Assembly: GCA_002007465.1 (NCBI GenBank)
Contig: LNAC01000009.1
Span: 2,706,079 to 2,770,078 of the forward strand
Source: Ailurus styani
Lineage: Eukaryota > Chordata > Mammalia > Carnivora > Ailuridae
DNA: 64,000 bases
Reading direction: 5' to 3'
Shown one piece after another: positions 8,592 to 20,922 of this stretch (position 1 is the first letter of the stretch; the number at the start of each line of letters is the position of its first letter). A program made the position numbers and the translations under genes. Under the pieces are notes generated by a model, which ran no database searches, was not told the origin of the DNA, and saw only the letters and a program-made list of their open reading frames with translations.

Positions 8592-11500
8592 CTAGAGCTC
8601 ATCCCGGGGGTGGGGGTGGAGGCTGTGCCCGCTGCTGCCAGCCAGGTCCGGGCGGGGGCCACGCAGGGTCTTGTGAGAGCCGCGCCAGCTGACGATGCGG
8701 CCGCTGTCATCGTCCCAGGACGAGGATGTCTCCGTGTCGCTGAGCCACTCGGCGTCCCCTGCGTAGCGCGTGGGGGCAGCGAGCAAGGGCCGGGCGGAGA
8801 AGGCGCGCAGGTCCCGCGGCCAGAAGTGCGCCTTGTACTGCTCGCTGTGAGGCCGGGGGGAGGCTCAGGAGGGCTGACCTGGGCCCGCCAGCCACACCAC
8901 AGGCCTGCCTGGAGCCGGACACCTCCCAGCCCTCGCCCTCGAGACTGCACAACAAACTCAAGAAGCAGGGGTTCTAGTCTCCCCATTTTCCTGATGGGGA
9001 AACCGAGGCTCACAACAGGGACGGGGCTTGACTAAGAAGCACACGGGCAGCCCAGAATTTACACCTAGGTTGGTCTGACTCCAGGGCCAGGCCGGGCTGC
9101 TCGTTGGTGACCCTGAAGAAGTGACTCAGCCTCAGGGTCCCCGGCTGCCCTCGCCGAGGTGGGCTCCCCAGATGAGCTGACCCTGCCTGGCCCCCACCCG
9201 AGACTCACTTGGGGTGCCGGTCAAACATGATAGGCAGGAACTCGTCCACAGGCAGCATCCGGCGCAGGGGCTGGGAGGCCAGCAGCTTCCGTGCTCCCGG
9301 CAGGCTCAAGACATAGGCCAGGGTCCAGTAGGAGTACCCCGCCACCACCAGATGCGGAAGCCCCTCCACGGCAGCCTCCTCCTCGGGGTTCACCTGCTTC
9401 CGACCCAGGTAGCTGCGGGCGACCCCGAGGGGAACCAGGAGTCACTGTAGGTCCCGGGGTGTCCAAGGACCCTTTCCCCAATCACATCCCACAGGCCAGG
9501 CTCAGGGGGAGGACCGGCCAGGCTCCCAGCAGGAGGAGACAGAGCCCCAGAGGCCACTCCTCCCCCCCCCCCACCCCCNTGCCTACATCAGGTCCCACGC
9601 CAGCTTCTCTGCCTCCACCTCCTCCATCAGCCGCTCCAGTCGCCCCCGGAAGTTGCTCTCAAAACGCACGTCGTCCTCAAACACCAGGACCTGGGCCAGG
9701 CCCCTGGCCACCACCTGTGATAACGGGGCGGGATTGGGGGGAGAAACACACAACATGGGGGGGAGGCTCTTTAGACGCAGGCTGCCCCCTTCCCCCGCCT
9801 GACACTGATAGACTCTCCCTGGCCCCGTTATAGGCCAAAGGCTCAGCCCTGGCCCTATCCCTCAGCTGCTCCAAAGCCTACTGGGGCTCCCACCGCCTGG
9901 GTGCTAAAGTCCTAATGTCCGGATCTGGCAGTCAAGGTTCTCCAGGCCCCCAGTCTAGCTCTCCAAGCAGACTCGTGGTGGCAATCATAACCTTTGCTGC
10001 ATTCACCGAGGGCTGCTAGATCCCAGGACCCTCGGGAGGCAGGACACATGATGTCCCCATGCTTTAGTAAGGAGACTCCAGGCCCAGCTCCTCACTCGGC
10101 CTCCTGAGCTGTCCTAAAGGAAGCTGGGCTGGATGGGGGTTGGGGAAGACCCTAGCCCTCAGGATCCCTAAGAAAAAGCACTTCTGTAACTTCTGAGAAT
10201 GTGAAAAGAACATGAAATCAGCTCAGTAAACAGTGAAATGGAAGTCATCCTTCAGTCTGTTCAGGGACAGTAGAAGAGGGGCGCCTGGCTGGCTCAGTCG
10301 GCTAAGCGTCTGCCTTCGGCTCAGGTCATGGTCCCAGGGTCCTGGGATCGAGCCCCGCATCGGGCTCCCTCACTCACAGGGAGCCTGCTTCTCTCTCTCC
10401 CTCTGCCTGCTGCTCTGCCTGCTTATGCTCTCTCTCTCCCTCTGTCAAATAAATAAATAAAATCTTAACAACAACAAAAAGGAACAGTAGAAGATAAACA
10501 AATACAAGCTCACATGCTCATATTCTGGCCACAGTGGAAAATAAAAACAAGGAGTGGATGTGGGTGCTGCCTTCTGGAGGGGGTGCCAGTCCCCTGGTCC
10601 CTCCTGCAGTGGCCAGGCAGTGACTTCTCACCAGTGCTCACCACCCCCCGACCCCAGCCCTGAGCGGAGGCTTCCGGGCCAAGCCCGAGGCCTTTCTTCT
10701 TCCCACCCCCTGAACACACAGCTCCTGTCCGCCCCAGGGCCTCTGCCCCACTGTTTGCCTCTGCCCACAAGGCTCTTCTCACTGCCCATCGATGGAGAGG
10801 CCCACCCCGACCCCACCAGGCCAGGAAATCCGGCCAGTCCACACTGCAAGACAGTCTGTACATCTCCCCTCCACGGCAAGCTTGGTTCCTCCTTAGTTTA
10901 TGTGCCCCGCTCTGGTCCCTGGGCCCCCCGAAGGGTGAGAGGGCCTTTCCCTTGTTCGCCTCTGTATTCACAGAGCAGAAGTTCTCCCGGCACGCAGGAC
11001 GTGCTCCGTGGAGACTACGGGACGGACACGGCACGGGGTTGGACGCATAGGCGGTTTAAAGGGCCTCGCCAGGTCTTCCTTAGTATATCCATTCACCCAT
11101 CGGTTCCCCTGGGCGCCGAGCACAGAGCCGTGAATAGGGTGCCCCCCGCCACCACCCTCCCTGCGGCGGCCTCCTCACCTCCTCCCAGATGGAGTAGTGG
11201 CTGAGGAAGCAGCCCACCTCGCCCTTGGTCAGTGTGCGGCCCGAGTAGGGGTCCTGGTAGCCGGGGAGCAGGTCCACACCGAGGCTCCTCATGATACTGC
11301 TGTTGAGGGTCCTGAGGGAGACGGGTATCATGGGGCGAGGGCCATCTCCCAGGGACCCTTCGAGGGGCGCCTGGCCTGTGCCTGTCGGGGGCAGCCGCAC
11401 TGGAGTTTAATTTAAAGGTGTCAGCCTTATTCCTGCTCTGTGTGGCCCGAAGACACTGGTGACAACCCGGGGGACCAGAGCCACCCAAGGCCGGGGTGAC

Positions 11501-14500
11501 CCTCGAGGAAGGGAACAGAAGATGGGGAGGCGGGCAGCAGCCCGAGGGGCACGCTCCCCAGGATGAAGTGGGGGACAGCGCCCAGGAGAGGATGGACGTC
11601 CTGCCGTCAAAGGGGCTGGAGGCACAAGGGGCCGACACCGTGCGCAAGAGCAGCCTTGTGAGCTCCGGTTCCCCCGGGGCTACAGGACTGGCCCCCGCCC
11701 CCGCCCCCACCCGTCGGGCCCTAAGTCCGAGACAGAGAAGACTAAGCCTGATAATAATAAAGACACCTAACCTTTGGAATATGTCCCAGGTGTCAGGCCC
11801 TGGCTAGGTCCTCACCAAGCCCTTAGAAGTCCTAAGAGGAAGGCACAATTATCTGCCATTCACAGCAGGGCCGAGAGGGGGCAGTGACTTGCCGGAGGTC
11901 ACCCAGCTGGTAAGTGGCAGAGCTGGGACGCAAGCCTAGGAGCTCCGGATCCCGTGCTCTCCTCCCTCCGGTAGGCCGAGGGGGGCCACCGGAGCCTGTT
12001 TCCCTCTGCCCCGGGGACTCTCAGACAGAATCACTCAGGCCCTGTTTGAGCACCTCCTGGAATAGCAAACTCATTCCACTCACTTGTCTGTTCTTCCCAT
12101 GCCCAGGGAGCTCCAGGGGACCACGCTGCTCCCCCAGGTGCCCGGCCCCCCCCCCCCGGGGAGCCTCACCGGCCGTCCACGGCTTCCACCACCCGCCCAG
12201 AAATCTCCATCTCCCAGAGCGAGCTTAGCATGCGCTCCCGGCGGTCGGGCCGGCGGGCCAGGCTGATGACAAGCACCTGGAGGAGGCAGGGAAGGTGGGT
12301 GCTGGAGGGGGGGGGTGTAGAGGGAGGGGAGAGCCCACCCACTTCTTGACCCCAGCTCGGTGGGCTGAGGGAACTTACCTCATCAAACCCCATCTTGCTG
12401 GGTCTCTTTGGGGGCCGGGACACGTGCGCCGAGGCCCGCATGGGGGGCCCGTCCACTGCAGAGGCAAGTACCCCCCGTCATGAATCCCTACGGGCTCTCG
12501 TCAGCAGTGACCCTGGAGTCCCGGCGCCCCGCCTTACCCCTGCCCCCTCGGAACACCCAGAAGGAAGGGCCCTTCAGAGATCACAGGAGCCACCTGCACC
12601 ATCATCCAGACGGGGACACTGAGGCTCAGCGGGGGAAAGGACTTGCCCAGAGTCAGGGACTACGTTAGAGGTGAGGCCGGGACCCCAAGCCCACTGCCCA
12701 GTCGGGTCCGGGGGCCCGGGAGAAGGGGCCTAGGGGATTGGCGGCTCCCAGCCCTCACCTAGCGCTTCCAGGATCAGGTGGATGAAGTTGACCCTCTCGT
12801 CCTCCAGCCCCTGGTGGGATTTCACGGGCACGTTCATGTACCCGTAACGGTGCTCGTTGCACACGTGGACCGTGACCCCTGTGGAAAGAGGCCGAGCGAG
12901 GGCTGGAGCGGGGGGCAGGGCTCTCGGAACCCAAGGCAGGGTCCTCTCTGGAACTCAGTGTCCCCACTGCGGGGTTGGAGAGAGAAAGGGCTTGACTCAG
13001 ACAATATCTGAGTGACCTTTCTAGCTGAGATGGTTTGTGCATTCAGCAGACATGTCTCGAGCCCCAGCTGGGGGCGGGGGGCGGATGGCGGTGAGCAGGA
13101 CAGAGCCCTGCCCCTGGGGGATCATGGGGGAGAGGAGCAAGAAGACTCCCACCTGACCACAGCCTCCGGGCCAGGCCATTGCTCCTACCCGCTCGAGCCC
13201 CCACCTCCCGACCCCGCCTGGATCCAGCCCCGTCATCTCATGCCTAGACCCCCAGGAGCGACCCCACACCCTCTCCTGCTTCTCCACACTGCCCTCCACC
13301 CACCAACCAGAGCGGCCTTGTCTATTTCTTCAATAGTTGTCGCCTTTACTGTAATTACTTCTCTCCCCTTTATCTCCTATAGACCGTGATCTCTTGAGCA
13401 GCAGGCTCACAGGATCCGCTTAGAAGTCAACCGCACGCCCGGCACGGCGCCCAGAGCCTGGGCCAGCGCGGGGACTCAGTGGCTGGGTGCTGAATGATGG
13501 GGATGAAGCCTCCTGCAAACCGCTGACCAGTGAACAGCGGCTGACGCCCGAAGTAGCAGGAACGCTTTTGCTTCTTCTCATGGATTCTCCACGGGTTTGT
13601 TTTCCCTTCCCTCGCCTTTTGCACTTGATATGGTTTTTTTGCCTCGCACGCCTGCAGCCGACTCCCCAACACCTCTTGCACGAGAAAGCCAATGACGACA
13701 CGCCCCCCTCTGGCCACTGTGGGCAGGCTGCTGGCTCAGGGGCAGTGCTCCTGGGTTACAGAGTCCCTTCTCCTCCCTGAACTGGCCTGTGCAGTCCTCT
13801 CCAGAGCCTTTTCCCAACACTGGGCATCTCTGGCTCCCTCTCATCTCTGGCTCTTCCTCGGGACTGGATCTATCCCTGCCCAGCCCAAACACTTTGCGGT
13901 AATTTTCATCTTAAAAATAATGCTGACACCCAAGTATTCTTTTCACTGTGCGAAGCCAATCGCATGCTCCTCTAATGAGTGTTCTCAGGCTAAAGACCAG
14001 ATGGTTATGCTCCTGTCACTTGACTTCTTACATTGCCTGCTACCACAGGGCCTTTGCACCTGCTGGTCCTGTTGGCCGAAATGCTCTTTCTGATGCTTGT
14101 TAATGTTTTCCCATACGTCCGATCTCAGCCTCAAAGTTCAGACCTTCCAGGAAGCCTTCCCTGACCAGATCTACTCTGGTCTAAGCTCCCTGAGCACGTA
14201 GAATCAAGAAGCATTCCTTCCCATCATGGCTGCGATTGGACATTGGTTGGTGTGATCCTTAGGCTGACTGGACTGGAAGGTCCAGGAGGGCAGAGACTGC
14301 CTGAATTTACTCACCACTGTCTCCCCAGTGCCTGGCACATGGTGGGTGCCCGATAAATATTTACCTAATGAAGGAATACATGAAAGTGCCATGATGGGGA
14401 GCCAGAAGGACATCTAACCTCCCAGGGCAGTGCGCTCAAGAAAGGCTATGACCCAGACAAACAGGAGTTTAACAGGATGGATTGGAGATTGGAGTCCAGG

Positions 14501-17500
14501 GAAGGGTGTGCAAAGCAGAGGGCACAGCATGTGCAAAGACCTAGAAGCCTCCAGGGGTGCTCACAGAGAGCTGGTCCTCACCAGCGGCCTGGCAGGCATA
14601 GGCGAAGACGATGATATCGTCGAAGGGCCAGGTGTAGTTGGGATGAGGGGGGTAGAAGGCGAGCTGGGCTGCCCCCTCAGCTCGCAAGGACACCAGGAAG
14701 GTAGAATGGACCATGGGGACCCGGAAGCAGCCCCGGCGCTGGCGGTTCTTGGTAGGGAAGTAGTCGGCCGTGCGTCGGTAGTAGCCCTGGGGAAAGGGGT
14801 TGCTCTGAACCATGACAGGGCCCCTCCATCCCCAGAACACTGCCCCCTACCATGGCCCATGGACCCCGAGGCCTCCGTCCCCAGCCTTACCTGGGGCGTG
14901 ATCCCACACCAGAAATTGGAGTAGTAGGTCTGGGAGTCCAGCATTGGGGCCACAACGGGCAGCCCCTGCTCTATGAGAAGTCTCAGCGTCTGGTTGTTGG
15001 TCAGAATGTTGTCTGTATCTGCAAACTTTTCAGAGGGGGCTGTCACAGACCCCAGCCTTGTCTGGGCTGTACCCCCAAGGAGTCACTGAGTGGGATCCTT
15101 CCAGATTGCCAGAGACCCTGCATGTCTCCCGGAATCCAGTGGCGTCCCGTCCGAGAGTTCTAACCTATAAACCAGTAGGTCTGTTTCTGGACCAAGGATC
15201 TAGTCTGCAGCATTGGCTCTGGGATCGGGTCCAGAGATTCAATCTGAGTTGAGGATCTAAAAGCTTTATACTAGGGCGCCTGGGTGGCTCAGTGGGTTAA
15301 AGCCTCTGCCTTCAGCTAAGGTCATGATCTCAGGGTCCTGGGATCGAGGCCCGCATTGGGCTCCCTGCTCAGCAGGGAGCCCGCTTCCTCCTCTCTCTCT
15401 GCCTGCCTCTTTGCCTACTTGTAATCTCTCTCTCTCTCTGTCAAATAAATAAATAAATAAATAAAATCTTTAAAAAAAAAATAAATAAAAGCTTTATACT
15501 AGACCTGACTTAGGGAGTAGAGCCAAAGACCTACGCTGAGTTCTAGTTTGGGGAACCAAGCTCAGTTTATACTCCGGGCTCTAGTCCAGGAACCTAGGCT
15601 CAGCATATACCCTGCAATCTGTCTCAGGGATCCAGGCTTCATAGCTAATCTGAGCTCAAGCATAGGGATCCAAGGTCAATATCTGGTCTGGGTTCCAACC
15701 GAGGTTGCTAGCAGAAGGGTCCAGCCTACAGGTGGGTAAGTCACACCGAGATTTCTGCAGGGACAGATCCTGCCACCTGTGGGAAACCCTGTCCTAGCCA
15801 GGCTTTCTTACCAGGATGTAGTCAGCCCCCCAGTCCCTGGCAAAGGTCAGGGCTTCCTGTTTCAACTCCATCAGAAACTGGTGCCTTTCTTTGGTCCAGT
15901 GCTTGGGACCCTCTTCGTCTGGGTAGGACCTGAGAGGGTGAAGAGATGAGAAGTTCACCAGGGGCAGGTGCACGTGGTCCCCCTCAGGGCAGGGCAGTGG
16001 ACAGAGTCCTGGCAGTGGACAGAGTAGAGGCGGTGGCTTGCAGCTGTCCCTTTTCCTCTCTGGGGTGCAGCTGTGGCCCCTCTTCCCAAGAATCCTTCCC
16101 CCCCATCACCACCTGGGCTCCCCCTCGGGCCTCCAGACCACAGCAGCATAGTCGTCACCCACAGCAGCCAGCCACTCCTGCAGTATCTGCGTGGTGTTGT
16201 CCGTGTTGTGGTCCGTGGCACACCTGGGACACGGGAGGAAGAAGGGTGAGGGGGCACCGCCACAGAAGGGCTAAATCCGAGGGAGCCACGACCCCTGGAG
16301 CACCAACTCCACCAAGGCTTGGGTGCTGCGGGGGAGGGAGCTGTGCTACAGAGTCAGGCAGGCCCCCAGGTCCCGGGCACGGGTCTGTGACCCACTGTGT
16401 GACCTCAGGCGAGTCCCGTCCATCTCTGGGCCTTACTTTCTCCCTCTGGAAGGGACATAAGCCGTTCTGTGTCAGCGCTTGTGCGCTGAGACACCAGAAC
16501 ATGAATGCATTTGAAAGACAAAGTACCCCAGCTTGGAGGTACACACCTGGTGCGTGCCCCGGGCACCTTCCTTCCCTGCCACGAGACCACAGGTCCATTC
16601 CCTCCCCCTCTCTGAGTCGGGGCCGGACACAAGAGCAGCTGCTTCCCTCCGCCCGAAAACTGTAATAAGGACCAAACCCTCCTGCGAACATCCCTGAGAA
16701 GTGCTGGGGGGTCTGAGCTCCATGTCACGGGGCATGACCTCTCCTCTGCAGAAGGGGCTCCCAAGACAGACGGAGGGCGCAGAGGGCTTAGCCAAGATCC
16801 CAAGTTTTAGGTGATCCTGCCCCTTTAAGCCAATTCCCCAGAAGTGAAGACTAACTACGTGTCACGTCTTGCAGGGGTGGGAACTAACTCTCAAAGTGTG
16901 GTAATTGTGGGCAGCCTCCCCAGGCCGGGGCTCCACCGCCAGCGCAACTTGGGTGTGCTGCGGGGGGTAGCTGGTCAGTCCTCTCGAGTTTGTCCCCAAC
17001 CTCAGCTTGGGACTCCTCCCTGCTCCGGCTTCCACAGACTGGGGGCTCTGATTCCAGGGAGCCCTGTGGGGAAGCCTGGGGGGCAGACTCTAGGGAAGGG
17101 GCTGGCAGGACCCAGACCCTCCGCAGAGAGGCTGGAACCAGCCCCGGGAAGGAGGAGCAGGGCTGATGGCCCCCCTCCCGCAGAGTAGCATGGAGCCACA
17201 CAGCCCCCTCACCTGCTCCCCAGGAACCCCCAGTCCTGCTGATCTCTGCCACGTGGGGACCCGGGGCAGCCTGCTGTGCCTGCCCACTCCGCTCCAGGTC
17301 CAGCCAACCACAGCCCCCCCCCCCGGGGCTTGAGTTTGGGCTCCGAGGCTAGGGCAAGAGGACCCAACTTAAAGCCAGAGGAGGTCCCCAGAGGAGTAGA
17401 GAGCCGGGGTGAGTGTTCTGGGGTCAACCTAAGGCCTCAGAGGTCAGTCTGCAGGGCCAAGGGGATAAGGGGTCCGGTCCAGGGGCTCAGGGCCGGGCAG

Positions 17501-17826
17501 GGCCTGTCTGCCAGGGGAGGGGCCTGTCTGGGTGGTGTCTGGACCGAGCAGACGGGGCCATCGCGGGTGGAGGCTATCTGTGGGGCCGGGGTACATGCCC
17601 AGAGGGTGCCAGTGCCCGGTCTCTCTCACCAGAGGGCCAGCCGGGCCCGGGGGTAGTCCAGCCGCTCCAGCGCGCCCAGGTAGTGGGGCAGCGAGTGCTC
17701 GGCATTGCGGGCCAGGACGGTGAGGACCACGGCGGGCAGCGGCGGCTCCACGACGCCCGCGGCCTGGGACCACGGCCCCAGCAGGAGCAGCAGCTGGAGC
17801 AGCGGGGCGGCGGGGGCGACGGGCAT
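8592..17826 (-). CDS. CERCAM: CERCAM: cerebral endothelial cell adhesion molecule, a GT25-family protein of the ER
   Basis: Twelve coding exons on the minus strand, in order: 17630-17826, 16113-16223, 15812-15929, 14891-15025, 14582-14786, 12759-12878, 12379-12455, 12170-12276, 11179-11311, 9587-9714, 9209-9412, 8592-8844. All introns are GT-AG and all phases match, giving 595 residues, the length I know for human CERCAM. Residues 1-24 form a signal peptide with a Leu-rich core. Residues about 30-260 form a glycosyltransferase-like domain with the acidic motif FADTDN at 143-148. Residues about 320-510 form the GT25 domain, starting [11 protein letters not shown], with FEDDVRF at 413-419. Possible N-glycosylation sites are N75, N153, N237 and N360. 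The protein ends in RDEL, an ER-retrieval signal. CERCAM is related to the collagen galactosyltransferases COLGALT1/2 and is reported to lack their activity. It was first described as an adhesion molecule of brain endothelium. No coding defect is visible. Confidence 0.97.
9579..9579. other. Single undetermined base
   Basis: One N follows a run of C residues (9561-9578), a few bases beyond the donor of the CERCAM exon at 9587-9714. The run probably caused a sequencing ambiguity. Confidence 0.95.
10279..10483 (+). mobile_element. CAN-SINE in a CERCAM intron
   Basis: A plus-strand copy in the 1.46 kb intron between the exons at 11179-11311 and 9587-9714. The target-site duplication 'acagtagaaga' is at 10267-10277 and 10484-10494. 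Confidence 0.92.
11745..11945 (-). mobile_element. MIR element in a CERCAM intron
   Basis: An ancient MIR SINE in minus orientation: 'ttatctgcc' core and 'gaggtcacccagctgg' followed by 'agtggcagagctggga', the usual reverse-strand MIR signature. It lies between the CERCAM exons at 12170-12276 and 11179-11311. Confidence 0.75.
13270..14560 (+). other. Large CERCAM intron with two L2 remnants
   Basis: This part of the intron 12879-14581 shows L2-like 3' sequence at about 13290-13500 and a clearer copy at about 14035-14385, the latter ending 'cctggcacatggtgggtgcc'. I see no further exon or RNA gene. Confidence 0.55.
15275..15486 (+). mobile_element. Young CAN-SINE in a CERCAM intron
   Basis: A plus-strand SINE in the intron 15026-15811, with a perfect 16-base target-site duplication 'aaaagctttatactag' at 15259-15274 and 15487-15502. 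The intact duplication and the consensus-like body suggest a recent insertion. Confidence 0.95.
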
Positions 17827-17829
17827 GGC

Positions 17830-18655
17830 GGGCGCTCCGGCGGCGGCGGCTGCCCCCGGGGCTCCGGCCCGGCGGAGGGGAGTGGGCGGGGCCTNNNNNN
17901 NNNNNNNNNNNNNNNNNNNNNNNNNNNNNNNNNNNNNNNNNNNNNNNNNNNNNNNNNNNNNNNNNNNNNNNNNNNNNNNNNNNNNNNNNNNNNNNNNNNN
18001 NNNNNNNNNNNNNNNNNNNNNNNNNNNNNNNNNNNNNNNNNNNNNNNNNNNNNNNNNNNNNNNNNNNNNNNNNNNNNNNNNNNNNNNNNNNNNNNNNNNN
18101 NNNNNNNNNNNNNNNNNNNNNNNNNNNNNNNNNNNNNNNNNNNNNNNNNNNNNNNNNNNNNNNNNNNNNNNNNNNNNNNNNNNNNNNNNNNNNNNNNNNN
18201 NNNNNNNNNNNNNNNNNNNNNNNNNNNNNNNNNNNNNNNNNNNNNNNNNNNNNNNNNNNNNNNNNNNNNNNNNNNNNNNNNNNNNNNNNNNNNNNNNNNN
18301 NNNNNNNNNNNNNNNNNNNNNNNNNNNNNNNNNNNNNNNNNNCCATCCGACCCCGGGACCCGAGGCGCAGCCCCGCGGGGCGGGACCGACCGGCCGCGGC
18401 CCTCGCCCGGCTCCCGGCTCCCGCCCCGCCTCCGCCCCCGCCCCCGGGCGCCCTCTGGCGGACTCACGCGGAACTTCGCAGACCTGCGCGGTGACACCCC
18501 GCTGGGGGCGGGGGTGGGGGCGGGCGGGGGTCCCCCGGACGTCGGCGCGCCCTCCAGCTTCGTGGCGCGTCGTCCAGCTTCGTCCCGCGCCCGGCGTCCT
18601 CCGCGTGGCGTCCTCCTCTCCTCCGCCGTCAGCGCCGGCGCTGCTCCGGCCCTTT
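17830..18655 (-). promoter_or_regulatory. CERCAM: CERCAM CpG-island promoter region, with gap
   Basis: Very GC- and CpG-rich sequence directly upstream of the CERCAM start codon. The codon itself sits in a good Kozak context (gcc ATG c on the minus strand). The sequence is unknown from 17895 to 18342. GC boxes of the type 'gggcgggg' are visible at 17884-17893 and around 18375 and 18510. No TATA box is visible. The transcription start probably falls in or near the gap. Confidence 0.65.
17895..18342. other. Assembly gap of 448 N
   Basis: A run of N in the CpG island just upstream of CERCAM. Open frames drawn across it have no meaning. Confidence 0.99.
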
Positions 18656-19424
18656 AAGAGAGCAAAGCCCACTCAGGCTGAGTGTAGGCCCAGGGGGCAC
18701 CACGGAGCCTGCCCCGTGACCCAGCCCTGTCCAAAGCAGGAGGTATAGCCTCCCCTGCGGCAGAGTCAGGGTCGGGAGAGCCCTGCTGAGATGGGAAGGG
18801 GGCTCCAGCCTCTCCTAGGAGAGGGCAGAGAGGGAGAGGCCTGAAGGCCCCAGTGGCGGATTCCAGCTCAGTACCTGCTGTGATGGGAGACAGGCCACTT
18901 GCCCTGAGCCTCTGGTCCTCATCTGGATGGGTTTGCAAGGATGCCTGGAGAGAACGAATGCACTCGAAGCTTCTCTCTGCAGGGAGCCTGACCGGGGGAA
19001 GAGTTGCTGAGGCTAGAAGACAGCACTGGAGAAGAAGCCAGGCTCCCCTTCCATGCACCCCCTGCCCCTCCCCCCGGGGGGCTACTTTTCTATGGCAGCT
19101 TTGGGTCTCCCTTCAGGCTCTTCCCAGGGTCAGAGAAGAGGGCTGAGCCGATGCACCCTATCTCTGCTGGGAGGGGAAGGCTGGGGAACCAGCAAGGAAT
19201 GGACTTGCCTGGTGACCAGGCAGCCTGTGGGGGCATTGAACCCGGAAGTCCTGGTCTTCGGCGCAGCTCCCAAGCTTCCAGCGGGTCCCAGTCAAAGCTA
19301 CGGTGGCCAGTGGCCCTGCAATGGAAGGTCTGAGGCCTCACGGAAGAGTCCCTTCCCTTGCATCCTTGCATTGTAGCCTCTGGCCGGAAGGCACTCCCAG
19401 CCCCAGAATGGGGATCCCATTTCT

Positions 19425-19633
19425 TTTTTTTTTTTTTTAAAGATTTATTTATTTATTTATTTCACAGAGGGAGAGAGATCACAAGGAGGCAGAGAGGCAG
19501 GCAGAGAGAGAGAGGGAAGCAGGCTCCCCGCTGAGCAGGGAGCCCGATGCGGGCCTTGATCCCAGGACCCTAAGATCATGACCTGAGCCGAAAGCAGAGG
19601 CTTTAACCCACTGAGCCACCCAGGCGCCCGAGG
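19425..19633 (-). mobile_element. CAN-SINE
   Basis: A minus-strand copy flanked by 15-base target-site duplications 'ggggatcccatttct' (19410-19424) and 'ggggatcccgtttct' (19634-19648), with one mismatch. Confidence 0.93.
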
Positions 19634-20602
19634 GGGGATCCCGTTTCTAAAGCCAAGCTGCATGCCCCACCCGACCTGTCCTGGAGTCATCCCAAAGCCT
19701 CTGACCACCCTATTGGTCACAGGGGCTTCCAGATTCTTGTTTGGCCTCAAGTCCTCTTCCTCCTTCTCCTCTGAATGCACTGATGCCTCCCACCGGCCCC
19801 TTCCTCCTTCCGCAGTCCACCCAGCCATCCATCCTGTCACTGACTCCCTTGCCTGTGGGTTCTCCCATCACCCCTGCCTGGGAAAACCCTAGAACCATCT
19901 TGCTTTCTGGCACGCTGTGGCTACAGTAGATGCAGGATTTCCACTCTCAACTGGACTCTCCCCGGGTCCTGTGAGCCAGTCTCCCTGTGCTCCTGCCCAT
20001 CTCCTCTGCGGGGCCTCACAGCTCCTGAAGCCCCCACTGCAGCAAGGATCTCCCTGCTACTTTTCAGAGAAAACGAGAGGTCTCATTCCGAGCCTCCAAA
20101 CCTCTATCCCCTGCCCCCGAGCCTGCCTCAGATCTCAACGCCTGGTACGATAGAAAAGGCGCCCCCTCCTCACCCTCCTCATGACGGGAAGGTCCCAAAG
20201 CTCCAAGTGCCATCCCCTTGCCCTTCCTGGATCATCAGCCTCCCTCTCGTCTGTATGCTGGACATTCCAAAGGACTTAAATCTCCCCCAGCTTAAAAGAA
20301 GAAAAGGCCAAGCTGCTTGCTGGCCCCTAGCCACAGCCTTCTCTCTCTCCCTCCAAACCTCTGGAACGGGGATCTGTGCTTTGCTCCGGTCTCCCTTCCT
20401 CAGCTCCCGCCGTGGCTGCTCTAACCAAACTGCTCTGCCAAGACCAGGGTCCTCCTGGTCACTCCCCTCAACGGACATTGCCTCCTCGTCCAAGAGGGCT
20501 CGCTTTGGCAGCTGACCCGCATGGGCCACTCTGTCTTTCTGGAAAACCGACCTGTGTCTCCACTGCCCATCTGGACCCCGACTCCACCTGTTTTTCGTTT
20601 TG

Positions 20603-20922
20603 TTTTGTTTTAAGTAAACTCTACACGCAGTGCAGGGCTCAACCTCATGACCCTGAGATCAAGAGTCACATGCTCGGGCGCCTGGGTGGCTCAGTGGGTT
20701 GAAGCCTCTGCTTTCGGCTCAGGTCATGATCTCAGGGTCCTGGGATCGAGGCCCGCATCGGGCTCTCTGCTCAGCGGGGAGTCTGCTTCCTCCTCCCCCT
20801 GTCTCTCTGCCTGCCTCTCTGCCTACTTGTAATCTCTCTCTCTGTGTCAAATAAATAAATAAAATCTTAAAAAAAAAAAAAGAGTTACATGCTCTACCAA
20901 CTGAGCCAGCCAGGCGCCACCT
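20603..20922 (-). mobile_element. Older head-only CAN-SINE split by a younger insertion
   Basis: A minus-strand tRNA-head SINE. Its left part (20603-20675) has 'taaactctacacgcagtg', and its right part (20880-20922) has 'ctaccaactgagccagccag'. A plus-strand SINE was inserted between the parts. Confidence 0.85.
20676..20879 (+). mobile_element. Young CAN-SINE nested in an older SINE
   Basis: A complete plus-strand SINE. The 15-base duplications 'aagagtcacatgctc' (20661-20675) and 'aagagttacatgctc' (20880-20894) both come from the older element, which proves the nesting order. Confidence 0.93.

Noticed and set aside
17413..18748. Long open frames of 300-414 codons across 17.4-18.7 kb
   Set aside because: They run through the block of N. 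Only the part at 17630-17826 on the minus strand is real, as CERCAM exon 1.
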